A DNA stretch of 64,000 nucleotides from Adlercreutzia wanghongyangiae (GTDB lineage: Bacteria > Actinomycetota > Coriobacteriia > Coriobacteriales > Eggerthellaceae). Under the pieces are notes generated by a model. The model made no database searches. It was given only the letters and a program-made list of their open reading frames with translations, and had not been told where the DNA came from. Position 1 is the first letter of the stretch; each line of letters starts with the position of its first letter. The translations under genes and the position numbers were made by a program. Below are positions 14,916 through 22,886 of this stretch, piece by piece. The stretch is taken from positions 54,902-118,901 of the forward strand of contig NZ_JAYMFF010000018.1 in assembly GCF_035989245.1 (NCBI RefSeq). Reading direction: 5' to 3'.

Positions 14916-16286
14916 ATGACCATGCGACGCATCGATCTTCAGCCCCTGGAGCCCTTTACCGCCGACTTCATCGACCGCACCGGCGCCTTCAACCCCGGTG
15001 CGCTTACGGCCGCCACCGCCATCATCGAGGAGGTGCGCGAGGGGGGAGACGCGGCCCTGCGCGCGCTCACCGAGAAGTTCGACGGCGTGGCCATCGAGAA
15101 CTTCCGCGTGCCCGAGAGCGCCATCGAGGCGGCGCTTGCCGAGGTGGACCCCGATACCATCGACGCGCTCAACCACGCCGCGGCCCAAATTCGCGACTTC
15201 CACGAGCGCCAGAAGCAGCAGAGCTGGTTTTTCGCCCGCGAGGACGGGGCCATCGTGGGGTCGAAGGTGACGCCCTTGGAGTCGGTGGGCATCTACGTGC
15301 CGGGCGGGCGCGCCCTGTATCCCTCCACGGTGCTCATGAACGCCCTGCCCGCCCAGGTGGCCGGCGTGGAGCGCATCGTGTGCGTGACGCCGCCCACCAA
15401 GGACGGCACGCTGGATGCCACGGTGCTCGCGGCCTGCAAGGTGGCCGGCGTGACCGAGATCTACACCGTCGGCGGTGCCCAGGCCGTGGCGGCGCTGGCC
15501 TACGGCACCGAGACCATCCGCTCCGTGGCGAAGATCACCGGGCCGGGCAACGCCTTTGTGGCCGCGGCGAAGAAGCTCGTATCGGGCGATGTGGGCATCG
15601 ACATGATCGCCGGCCCCTCCGAGGTGTGCGTGGTGGCCGACGAGACCGCCGATCCCGCCATGGTGGCCATCGATCTGATGGCCCAGGCCGAGCACGATCC
15701 TTTGGCCGCCTGCTATCTGGTCACCTTCTCGGATGCCTACGCCGACGAGGTGGAGGCGGCCATCGCCGACCATATGAGCCGCACCACCCGCGCCGACATC
15801 ACTCGCGCCTCCCTGGACGACCACGGCCTCATCGTGGTGTGCACCTCCATGGAGCAGGCCCTGGAGGCGGTGAACGTTATCGCGCCGGAGCACCTGGAGA
15901 TGCACGTGGCCCATGCCATGGAGTACCTGGGCTCCATCCGTAACGCCGGCGCCATCTTCCTGGGCGCGTGGACGCCCGAGGCCGTGGGCGATTATGTGGC
16001 CGGGCCCAACCACACGCTGCCCACCGGCGGCACGGCCCGCTACTCGTCGCCGCTTTCCGTGGACGATTACGTGAAGAAGTCCTCTATTATCCAGTACACG
16101 CCGGCGGCCTTGAAGAACGACGCCAGGGCCGTGGTGCAGATTGCCACCCATGAGGGGCTGTGGGCCCACGCCCAGTCGGTGGCCCTGCGCCTGCGCGCGC
16201 TGCTGGATGCCGAGCAGGCGAGCGTGGCCGGCGCCTCGGCCGCCAAGGTGGACGCGGGTACTGCGGAAGGCGCGGGCGATGAATAG
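14916..16286 (+). CDS. hisD: Histidinol dehydrogenase
   Basis: Oxidises histidinol to histidine in two NAD-dependent steps, the last reactions of the pathway. The 456-residue protein shows ESVGIYVPGGRALYPSTVLMNA, NAD-binding TVGGAQAVAALAYGT, ITGPGNAFVAAAKK, IDMIAGPSEV, zinc ligands in MAQAEHDP, and GPNHTLPTGGTAR. Its last 8 bases overlap hisC. A Ser/Ala-rich C-terminal tail of about 20 residues is extra. GAAGGAG precedes ATG 14916. Confidence 0.97.
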   Translation: MTMRRIDLQPLEPFTADFIDRTGAFNPGALTAATAIIEEVREGGDAALRALTEKFDGVAIENFRVPESAIEAALAEVDPDTIDALNHAAAQIRDFHERQKQQSWFFAREDGAIVGSKVTPLESVGIYVPGGRALYPSTVLMNALPAQVAGVERIVCVTPPTKDGTLDATVLAACKVAGVTEIYTVGGAQAVAALAYGTETIRSVAKITGPGNAFVAAAKKLVSGDVGIDMIAGPSEVCVVADETADPAMVAIDLMAQAEHDPLAACYLVTFSDAYADEVEAAIADHMSRTTRADITRASLDDHGLIVVCTSMEQALEAVNVIAPEHLEMHVAHAMEYLGSIRNAGAIFLGAWTPEAVGDYVAGPNHTLPTGGTARYSSPLSVDDYVKKSSIIQYTPAALKNDARAVVQIATHEGLWAHAQSVALRLRALLDAEQASVAGASAAKVDAGTAEGAGDE

Positions 16287-17376
16287 GGTACGTGCATCGG
16301 CTCCGCAGCTGGCGGGCCTTGTTCCCTATGACCCGAAGTACCTGCCGGCCCGGGCGTTTTTATCGGCCAACGAGAACCCGCGCGACGTGGACGCCGAGGT
16401 GCGCGAGCTGATTTCGCGGCGCATCGCGAGCGTGCCCCTCAACCGCTATCCCGACCCGCTCGCGAACGGTCTGCGCGATATGATCGCCGAGGCCAACGGG
16501 CTCGACCGCTCCTGCGTGCTTCTGGGCAACGGCGGCGATGAGCTGCTGTTCGATTTGGCGCTGGCCTGGGGCGGTCCCGGGCGCACCTGCCTGAACTTTC
16601 CGCCCACGTTCTCGGTGTACGCGGCCAACGCGCGGCTCACGAACACCGCGGTGGTCGACATCGCACGGCGCGAGGATTTCTCCATCGACGAGGAGGCGAC
16701 CTTCGAGCGCTTGGCCGTGGGCGATATCGACTACGTGGTGGTGGCGAGCCCGAACAATCCCACGGGCCTGCGCGCCCCCCAGGACTTCCTGGAGCGGCTG
16801 CTTGATGCCACCGACGCGCTTGTCATGGTGGACGAGGCCTACTTCGAGTTCTCGCGCTCCACGGTGCGGCCGCTTCTGGCGACCCACGAGAACCTGGTCA
16901 TTTTGCGCACGTTCTCGAAGGCGTTCTCGCTGGCGGGCGTGCGCCTCGGCTACATTCTGGCGAACCCCGGCGTCATCAACGAGTTTTTGAAGGTACGGCA
17001 GCCCTATTCGGTGGACGCGGTGTCCCAGGCCGTGGGCGAGGTGGTGTACGAGCATCGGGCGCGCTTCGAGCCGGGCATTCGCGAGATCATCGAGGAACGC
17101 GGGCGCGTCATGGAGGCCCTGCGCACTACGGTGGGCGTGCGGCCTTATCCGTCCGATTCCAACTGGATTCTGTTCAACATGGAGGATGCGGGCGCGGCTT
17201 GGGCCTCTCTGTACGAGAACGGCGTGCTGGTGCGCGATTTCTCGGCCACGCCGCTTCTGGAGGGCTGCCTGCGCGTGACCATCGGCACGCCGGAGCAGAA
17301 CGACGAGTTCATTCGCTTGCTGCGGGCCTTCGTGGCCGAGCGCGGGCAGAAGCGCGCCCAGGCGGCGCGCGCATAG
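16279..17376 (+). CDS. hisC: Histidinol-phosphate aminotransferase
   Basis: A PLP enzyme converting imidazole acetol phosphate to histidinol phosphate. The 365-residue protein has SANENPRDV, NRYPDP, GNGGDELL, SPNNPTG, VDEAYFEFS and the Schiff-base lysine in RTFSKAFSLAGVRLGY. ATG 16279 overlaps the end of hisD by 8 bases, a sign of translational coupling; GGAAGG is upstream. hisB follows after 14 bases. Confidence 0.96.
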   Translation: MNRVRASAPQLAGLVPYDPKYLPARAFLSANENPRDVDAEVRELISRRIASVPLNRYPDPLANGLRDMIAEANGLDRSCVLLGNGGDELLFDLALAWGGPGRTCLNFPPTFSVYAANARLTNTAVVDIARREDFSIDEEATFERLAVGDIDYVVVASPNNPTGLRAPQDFLERLLDATDALVMVDEAYFEFSRSTVRPLLATHENLVILRTFSKAFSLAGVRLGYILANPGVINEFLKVRQPYSVDAVSQAVGEVVYEHRARFEPGIREIIEERGRVMEALRTTVGVRPYPSDSNWILFNMEDAGAAWASLYENGVLVRDFSATPLLEGCLRVTIGTPEQNDEFIRLLRAFVAERGQKRAQAARA

Positions 17377-17390
17377 GAAGGGAGAGGCTT

Positions 17391-17981
17391 GTGGCAAGGG
17401 AAGCGACCATCTGCCGCACGACGGCGGAGACCGACATCGCGGTGACGGTGAACTTGGACGGCTGCGGCCGCGCCCACGTGGACACGGGAATCGGGTTTTT
17501 CGATCATATGCTCACCGCGATGGCGCGCCACGGGCGCATCGATATGGATGTGCGCGTGAAGGGCGATGTGGAGGTGGACGGCCACCATACGGTGGAGGAC
17601 ACGGGCATCGTGATCGGTCAGGCTATCGCGCGGGCGCTCGGCGACAAGGCGGGTATCACCCGTTTTGGCAGCTCGTTTGTGCCCATGGACGAGGCGCTGG
17701 TGCTGGCGGCTCTGGACATTTCGGGCCGAGGGCAGCTGCACTGGGCGGTGGAGGTGCCCTTCGGGATGGTGGGCGGCCTCGACACCCAGCTCGCGCGGGA
17801 GTTCTTCATCGCGCTGGCAACGAACGCCGGCATCACGCTGCACGTGCGCCAGCTGGCCGGCGACAACGTGCACCACATCTTCGAGGCCGCCTTCAAGGCT
17901 TGCGGTCGCGCCCTGCGCGAGGCGGTGGCGGTGGATGCGGCCCTGGCCGGCGAGGTTCCGTCCACTAAAGGCTGCCTGTAG
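17391..17981 (+). CDS. hisB: Imidazoleglycerol-phosphate dehydratase
   Basis: Manganese enzyme of histidine synthesis, monofunctional (196 residues). Metal-binding motifs are present in pairs: DTGIGFFDHML, DGHHTVEDTGI, and DNVHHIFEAAFKA. GTG 17391 is the start, with GGAAGGGAGAGG directly before it; a long open frame upstream overlaps hisC and is spurious. Confidence 0.96.
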   Translation: MAREATICRTTAETDIAVTVNLDGCGRAHVDTGIGFFDHMLTAMARHGRIDMDVRVKGDVEVDGHHTVEDTGIVIGQAIARALGDKAGITRFGSSFVPMDEALVLAALDISGRGQLHWAVEVPFGMVGGLDTQLAREFFIALATNAGITLHVRQLAGDNVHHIFEAAFKACGRALREAVAVDAALAGEVPSTKGCL

Positions 17982-18036
17982 TTCCGTTCGCCCTGCGGGA
18001 CGAACGGACCTGTCGAAGCCTCGCTGACATAGACTG
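17981..18036 (+). repeat. GTTCCGTTCG-family palindromic repeat, short copy
   Basis: Begins at the hisB stop. CCGTTCGCCC can pair with GGG-A-CGAACGG as a hairpin, and the rest matches the outer ends of a longer copy at 54829-54987. A diverged relative lies after metG at 27914-27990. Confidence 0.8.
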
Positions 18037-18062
18037 ACCGGTGAGATAAAAGTAGAGAGTAT

Positions 18063-18728
18063 ATGAGCATAGTAGTTATCGATTATCACAAGGGAAATCT
18101 GCTTTCGGTGGAACGGGGGCTTGCCGCGGCTGGGGCCGAGGTGGTCGTGAGCGATGCACCCGAGGTGGTGCGCGCGGCCGATGCCGTGGTGCTGCCGGGT
18201 GTGGGTGCCTTCGCCGATGCGGCTGCTGCCATGGACGAGCTGGGTCTGGCCGATGCCGTGCGCGACGCGGTTGCAGCAGGCGCGCCCTTCCTCGGCATTT
18301 GCCTGGGGATGCACCTTATGTTCGAGCATGGCGTAGAGCATGCGCCCGAGGATGGCTCGCTGCCTGCGGGACTTGGGCTCGTCCCCGGCATTGTGGGGGC
18401 TATGCCGCGCATTGATGCGGCCGGGCGCGTCTACAAGGTGCCCCATGTGGGGTGGAACTCGGTGGAGTTCGCGGAGCTGAACCCGTTGTTCGAGGGCATC
18501 GCCCCCGGCGAGTTCTTCTACTTCACTCACAGCTTCATTGCGCCTCCGAGTGAGGCCACTATTGCCGAGACCGTGCACTCGGTGGAATTCCCCTGCGCCG
18601 TGCAGGTGCCGGGACTTCCCGTGTGGGGCGTGCAGTTCCATCCCGAGAAGAGCTCGGATGCCGGCGCGCGCATGCTCGCCAACTTCGTAACCGTTGCGAC
18701 CGGGCGCGGTCTTTCCGTGTCATGCTGA
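18063..18728 (+). CDS. hisH: Imidazole glycerol phosphate synthase, glutaminase subunit
   Basis: Supplies ammonia to HisF. The 221-residue class I glutaminase has IDYHKGNLLSV, LPGVGAF, the nucleophile Cys in GICLGMHLMFE, HVGWNSVEF and the catalytic His-Glu in VQFHPEKS. It carries GMH where GMQ is usual. It is 81 bases from hisB, after a repeat, so coupling is loose here. Confidence 0.96.
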   Translation: MSIVVIDYHKGNLLSVERGLAAAGAEVVVSDAPEVVRAADAVVLPGVGAFADAAAAMDELGLADAVRDAVAAGAPFLGICLGMHLMFEHGVEHAPEDGSLPAGLGLVPGIVGAMPRIDAAGRVYKVPHVGWNSVEFAELNPLFEGIAPGEFFYFTHSFIAPPSEATIAETVHSVEFPCAVQVPGLPVWGVQFHPEKSSDAGARMLANFVTVATGRGLSVSC

Positions 18729-18744
18729 ATGCGACGTCTCCCTC

Positions 18745-18785
18745 GCGTCATCCTGAGCGAGCGGAGCGAGCCGAAGGATCTCGCG
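18745..18785 (+). repeat. GTCATCCTGAGCGAGCGGAG-type intercistronic repeat
   Basis: The hisH-hisA gap holds a copy of the GTCATCCTGAGCGAGC ... GAAGGATCTC motif, a short element that recurs between genes in many bacterial genomes. Only one copy is visible in this window. Confidence 0.6.
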
Positions 18786-18807
18786 ACCACCGACCAAAGG
18801 AGTAGCC

Positions 18808-19599
18808 ATGTACCTCTTGCCCGCCATCGACATCTTAGACGGGCGCGCCGTGCGCCTGGCCCGGGGCGACTACGATGCCGTTACCGTGTATAACGACGAC
18901 CCGGCGTGCCAGGCGCAGCTGTTCGAGGAGGACGGCGCCGCGTGGATTCACGTGGTGGACCTGGACGGCGCGAAGTCGGGCAACCCCGACAACATCGAGG
19001 TCGTCCGCCGCATTCTGGCGCGCACCAAGCTGAAGGTGGAGGTGGGCGGCGGCGTGCGCAGCCTAGAGGTGGCCGACCGCTTGCTGGACGCCGGCGCGAA
19101 CCGCGTCATTCTGGGCACCGCGCTTGTGCGCGATCCCGATTTCGCCCAAGCGGCCATCGAGAAGTTCGGCCCGGACGCGCTTGTGGCCGGCATCGATGCC
19201 AAGGGCTGGGAGGCGGCCGTGGCCGGCTGGACCGAGGGCTCGGGCGTACCTGCCGCCGACCTGGCACAGCGCATGGCGCGCCTCGGCTACGAGCATATTG
19301 TGTACACCGATATCGCCCGCGACGGCATGCAGACCGGCGTGGAGAACGGTGCCTACGCGAAGATGGCCGCTGCCTTCGGCAACCCCGTCATCGTGTCGGG
19401 TGGCATCTCGTCGGCAGCTGACATCCTGGCTCTGGCTCCCATCGCCGACGCGGTGGAGGGCGTTATCGCCGGCCGCGCCATCTACGAGGGCACCTTGAGC
19501 GTCGCCGACGGCGTGGCCGCCTGCGAGGGCACCTATCAGCTGAGCGACCAGCTGGAAGAGGAGTCGCGTCCCCTGACCATCGAGGACTTGGAGCGGTAG
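18808..19599 (+). CDS. hisA: Phosphoribosylformimino-5-aminoimidazole carboxamide ribotide isomerase
   Basis: A TIM-barrel isomerase of histidine synthesis. The 263-residue protein begins LLPAIDILDGRAVRLARGDYD and has WIHVVDLDGAKSG, VEVGGGVRSLE, DALVAGIDAKG, VYTDIARDGM and IVSGGISS, all HisA hallmarks. A roughly 20-residue acidic C-terminal tail is extra. CAAAGGAG precedes the ATG. Confidence 0.96.
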   Translation: MYLLPAIDILDGRAVRLARGDYDAVTVYNDDPACQAQLFEEDGAAWIHVVDLDGAKSGNPDNIEVVRRILARTKLKVEVGGGVRSLEVADRLLDAGANRVILGTALVRDPDFAQAAIEKFGPDALVAGIDAKGWEAAVAGWTEGSGVPAADLAQRMARLGYEHIVYTDIARDGMQTGVENGAYAKMAAAFGNPVIVSGGISSAADILALAPIADAVEGVIAGRAIYEGTLSVADGVAACEGTYQLSDQLEEESRPLTIEDLER

Positions 19600-19604
19600 C
19601 AAGT

Positions 19605-19862
19605 AAGGAAGAGCAGCCCGCACGATGGCGGGTGCCTTGACCGAGTGAGTTTTGCAGATGAGCAAGCAGCAGGAAGGCAAGCAAGGAAGAGCAGTCGGCG
19701 AGACGGACGGTGTTGTGACCGAGCGAGTTCCGCAGTGCGACTGGCAAACGCGATACGGCAAAGGAAGAGCAGCCCGTGCGATGGCGGGCGCCTTGACCGA
19801 GCGAGTTCCGCAGCGACTGGAAATGCCCAGTGGGCATTTCCACAAAGCGAGGACTGTCTGAG
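19605..19862. repeat. Three 78-bp tandem repeats ending in a 23-bp palindrome
   Basis: Copies beginning AAGGAAGAGCAG start at 19605, 19683 and 19761, an exact 78-bp period; each has about 53 well-conserved bases ending in GAGTTCCGCAG or a variant. The third runs into a perfect hairpin at 19819-19841 (GGAAATGCCC, AGT loop, GGGCATTTCC). The final part (19801-19862) recurs inverted at 40455-40518. This fills the 310-base gap between hisA and hisF. Confidence 0.9.
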
Positions 19863-19909
19863 CGAATCAAGGTGCCCGGCATCGCACGGGCGGACAGGTT
19901 GAAGAAGAT

Positions 19910-20674
<765 letters not shown>

Positions 20675-20779
20675 CGGTTGGCACAAAGGCGCGTCCAGGA
20701 TGCGTCGCCCCTGACCATGGCGAGGGCTGAGTACTTCTGTGCCCCTCGCCGTACTGCTAGTTTTGGGGGTGAGGCAACC

Positions 20780-21040
20780 GTTTGCCCCATGGCCTTCAAG
20801 CGGCTGGCGGGGGGCGGGGAGGCGAGGTGGGTGTCGATGCTGTCCTTGGTCACCCAGGTGTTACGGTCTTCCTTCCGACCCTCCAAGAAGCCCTGAATGC
20901 AGCATGGCCGTCACGTGGCTGCGGCTGACGCCGAGCAGCTTGGCCGCGTGGGCGGCGCCCATCTTCTCCATATCGTCGGGCGCGGCATTGGCTGATACGA
21001 CGAGCCTCTCGCTGCCGCGGACTGGCTTGTGCTCGAACGT
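20780..21040 (-). pseudogene. Frameshifted helix-turn-helix (excisionase/antitoxin-type) gene remnant
   Basis: Read on the minus strand from about 21040, one frame gives TFEHKPVRGSERLVV ... HAAKLLGVSRSHVTAML, a clear HTH of the MerR/excisionase type, then hits a stop at 20862-20864. Near 20886 a one-base shift continues the sense as EGRKEDRNTWVTKDSIDTHLA. Such proteins are commonly antitoxins of type II modules. No start codon or intact partner toxin is found, so it is a remnant splitting hisF from hisI. The remaining DNA up to 21471 is AT-richer and shows no gene; it contains a TTTTGGCCAAAA palindrome at 21191-21202. Confidence 0.65.
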
Positions 21041-21471
21041 TGCCTTGGGCGATGGCCGGGCCGAGCGGTGTCTGACCTAGGTCGGCGCTCGGTCCGAGTG
21101 GCGTCTGGCCCCGTGGGACATTTTGGGGTACATCGAGGGTTTGGGCCTGAAATTGGAAGATTTATAAGGCTTTGCACCCTACTGGGTGGCTTTTGGCCAA
21201 AAGTAGCAGGATGTATATGTCTTTTGCAGCGCTGGAGGAGAGAATCCGATTGATCGTGGTCGCAAATGAACGGATTTCTATGAGAAAAAGGGTGACGGGA
21301 GCTCGAATGCCTTAGAAATCGTGAGGTTTTTGGCCAGAGCCGAGGGCTTGAGGTGACTCTTGCATATAAAACCTTTGATTTATGGCCAGTCTCCGCTACC
21401 TGACTCGATCCCTCCGCAATCTGGCGACGCGCGGTGGGATAATGCCGAGAAAAACGTCCGAAGGAGCATCC

Positions 21472-21795
21472 GTGAACTTTTCCGAGTTGAAGTACAACGA
21501 CGCCGGCCTTATTCCCTGTATTGTGCAGGATGCGAATACGGGCGAGGTGCTGATGATGGCGTGGATGAGCGCCGAGTCGATCGGGCTCACGCTGGAGCGG
21601 GGCGAGACGGTGTTCTGGAGCCGCAGCCGTCAGGAGCTGTGGCACAAGGGCGCTACGAGCGGCAACACCCAGAAGCTGGTGGATCTGCGCTACGACTGCG
21701 ATGCCGACACTCTGCTCGCCCTCGTGCATCCTGCCGGTCCCGCGTGTCACACCGGCGAGCGTACCTGCTTCTACCGATCGCTGGTGAAAGGGTAG
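21472..21795 (+). CDS. hisI: Phosphoribosyl-AMP cyclohydrolase
   Basis: Opens the purine ring of PR-AMP in histidine synthesis. The 107-residue protein has the family core: AWMSAESIGLTLE, TVFWSRSRQELWHKG, zinc and magnesium sites in DLRYDCDADTLL and the closing HTGERTCFYR. GTG 21472 is chosen because GAAGGAG lies seven bases before it. No hisE domain is fused, and no hisE gene is seen in the window. It is separated from hisF by 800 bases. Confidence 0.95.
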   Translation: MNFSELKYNDAGLIPCIVQDANTGEVLMMAWMSAESIGLTLERGETVFWSRSRQELWHKGATSGNTQKLVDLRYDCDADTLLALVHPAGPACHTGERTCFYRSLVKG

Positions 21796-21815
21796 GGAAC
21801 GCGTTTCGGCGGCAG

Positions 21816-21940
21816 TGGGCGGCCTGAAGGCCGCCCCTACAGATGCGTCCCAGGGGCATCGCGGCCTCGTAGGGGCGGGCTTTAGCCCGCACGCAACCCG
21901 ATCGTCCATTTGCAGCGTGCGGTCTGAAGGCCGCCCCTAC
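21816..21940. repeat. REP-type GTAGGGGCGGGC repeats
   Basis: Three palindromic copies (at about 21816-21840, 21868-21890 and 21916-21940) lie between hisI and the transaldolase promoter. Each has GGGCGGC or GCGGGC arms around a short TGAA/TTTA loop. Confidence 0.85.
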
Positions 21941-22003
21941 GGAGGACTCTCGGGTTCCGCCTTCCCTAACCTGCGGGGCCGTGGGGCGGGTTGTGGTATG
22001 TTC

Positions 22004-22032
22004 TTGTGCGCGCAGGGCTCTTGCGCTACTAT
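22004..22032 (+). promoter_or_regulatory. Candidate promoter of the transaldolase-rho-sppA-metG operon
   Basis: TTGTGC at 22004-22009 and TACTAT at 22027-22032 are 17 bp apart. It leaves a leader of about 160 bases before the first gene. Confidence 0.6.
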
Positions 22033-22199
22033 GATTCCAGCTCTAAATCTCAAGCGCGCACGAGCGCATGACTTCCTTCCCAATGTTCCGTATATCAATC
22101 TCTCAACGTTCTCGCGGTAGGGGCTTTTCGGTGCGCACCGCTCTCGATTTGGAGGCCAATCCCTTTAGTTCCCGAAAACCTCAATGAAGGAGGATGAAC

Positions 22200-22886
22200 G
22201 TGAAGTTCTTTCTGGACACCGCCGACCTCGCCGAGATCGAGGAGGCCGCCAGCTGGGGCGCCCTGGCCGGCGTGACCACCAACCCCACCCTGTACTCGCG
22301 CATCGGCGGGAAGCTCGACGACTTCCACGCCCACATCAAGCGCATCTGCGACATCGTCGGTCCCGATTGCCCGGTGTCCGCCGAGTCGGTGGCCATGACC
22401 CGCGACGAGATCGTCCGCGACGGCCGCGAGCTGGCCGCCATCGCCCCCAACGTCGTGGTGAAGATCCCCACCATGGTGGAGGGCCTGGCCGCCACGCGCG
22501 AGCTGGCCGATGCGGGCATTCCCGTGAACATGACGCTCTGCTTCACCGTGCCCCAGGCTATTCTGGCCGCCCGCGCCGGCGCGCGCTACATCTCGCCGTT
22601 CGTGGGCCGCTTCGACGACATCTCCGAGGACGGTCTGGCCCAGCTGGATGACGTGGTGACCGCCATCGGCAACTACGACTTCACCGCCGACACGGTGAAC
22701 GGGGAAAAGATCGAGATCATCGCCGCGTCTATCCGCAGCGCCAACCATGTGACCCAGGCGGCCCTCATGGGAGCCGACATCGCCACCGTGCCCTTCGGCA
22801 TCCTGAAGAAGTGCGTGCAGCACCCGCTGACCGACCGCGGCCTGGAGTCGTTCCTTAAGGACTGGGAGAAGGTTCAGAACGCATGA
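22200..22886 (+). CDS. tal: Transaldolase / fructose-6-phosphate aldolase family protein
   Basis: A 228-residue class I aldolase of the small TalC/FSA group that moves or releases three-carbon units of sugar phosphates. Features are KFFLDTADLAEIEE, GVTTNPTL, the Schiff-base lysine in VVVKIPTM, NMTLCFTVPQA, ISPFVGRFDD and ATVPFGILKKCVQHPLTDRG. GTG 22200 is preferred: AAGGAGG at 22187-22193 gives a six-base spacing and the family begins MKFF, whereas ATG 22194 touches the ribosome site. The stop overlaps rho by 4 bases. Confidence 0.93.
   Translation: MKFFLDTADLAEIEEAASWGALAGVTTNPTLYSRIGGKLDDFHAHIKRICDIVGPDCPVSAESVAMTRDEIVRDGRELAAIAPNVVVKIPTMVEGLAATRELADAGIPVNMTLCFTVPQAILAARAGARYISPFVGRFDDISEDGLAQLDDVVTAIGNYDFTADTVNGEKIEIIAASIRSANHVTQAALMGADIATVPFGILKKCVQHPLTDRGLESFLKDWEKVQNA

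Noticed and set aside
12849..16169. A minus-strand open frame of more than 1,100 codons opposite larC, hisZG and hisD
   Set aside because: High-GC codon use on the plus strand removes stops from the antisense frame. The translation is His/Gly/Arg-rich without domains, and the plus-strand genes are clear.
19600..19909. CRISPR-like array between hisA and hisF
   Set aside because: The 78-bp period has about 53-bp conserved units and only three copies, with short similar linkers instead of unique spacers; no cas genes are near.
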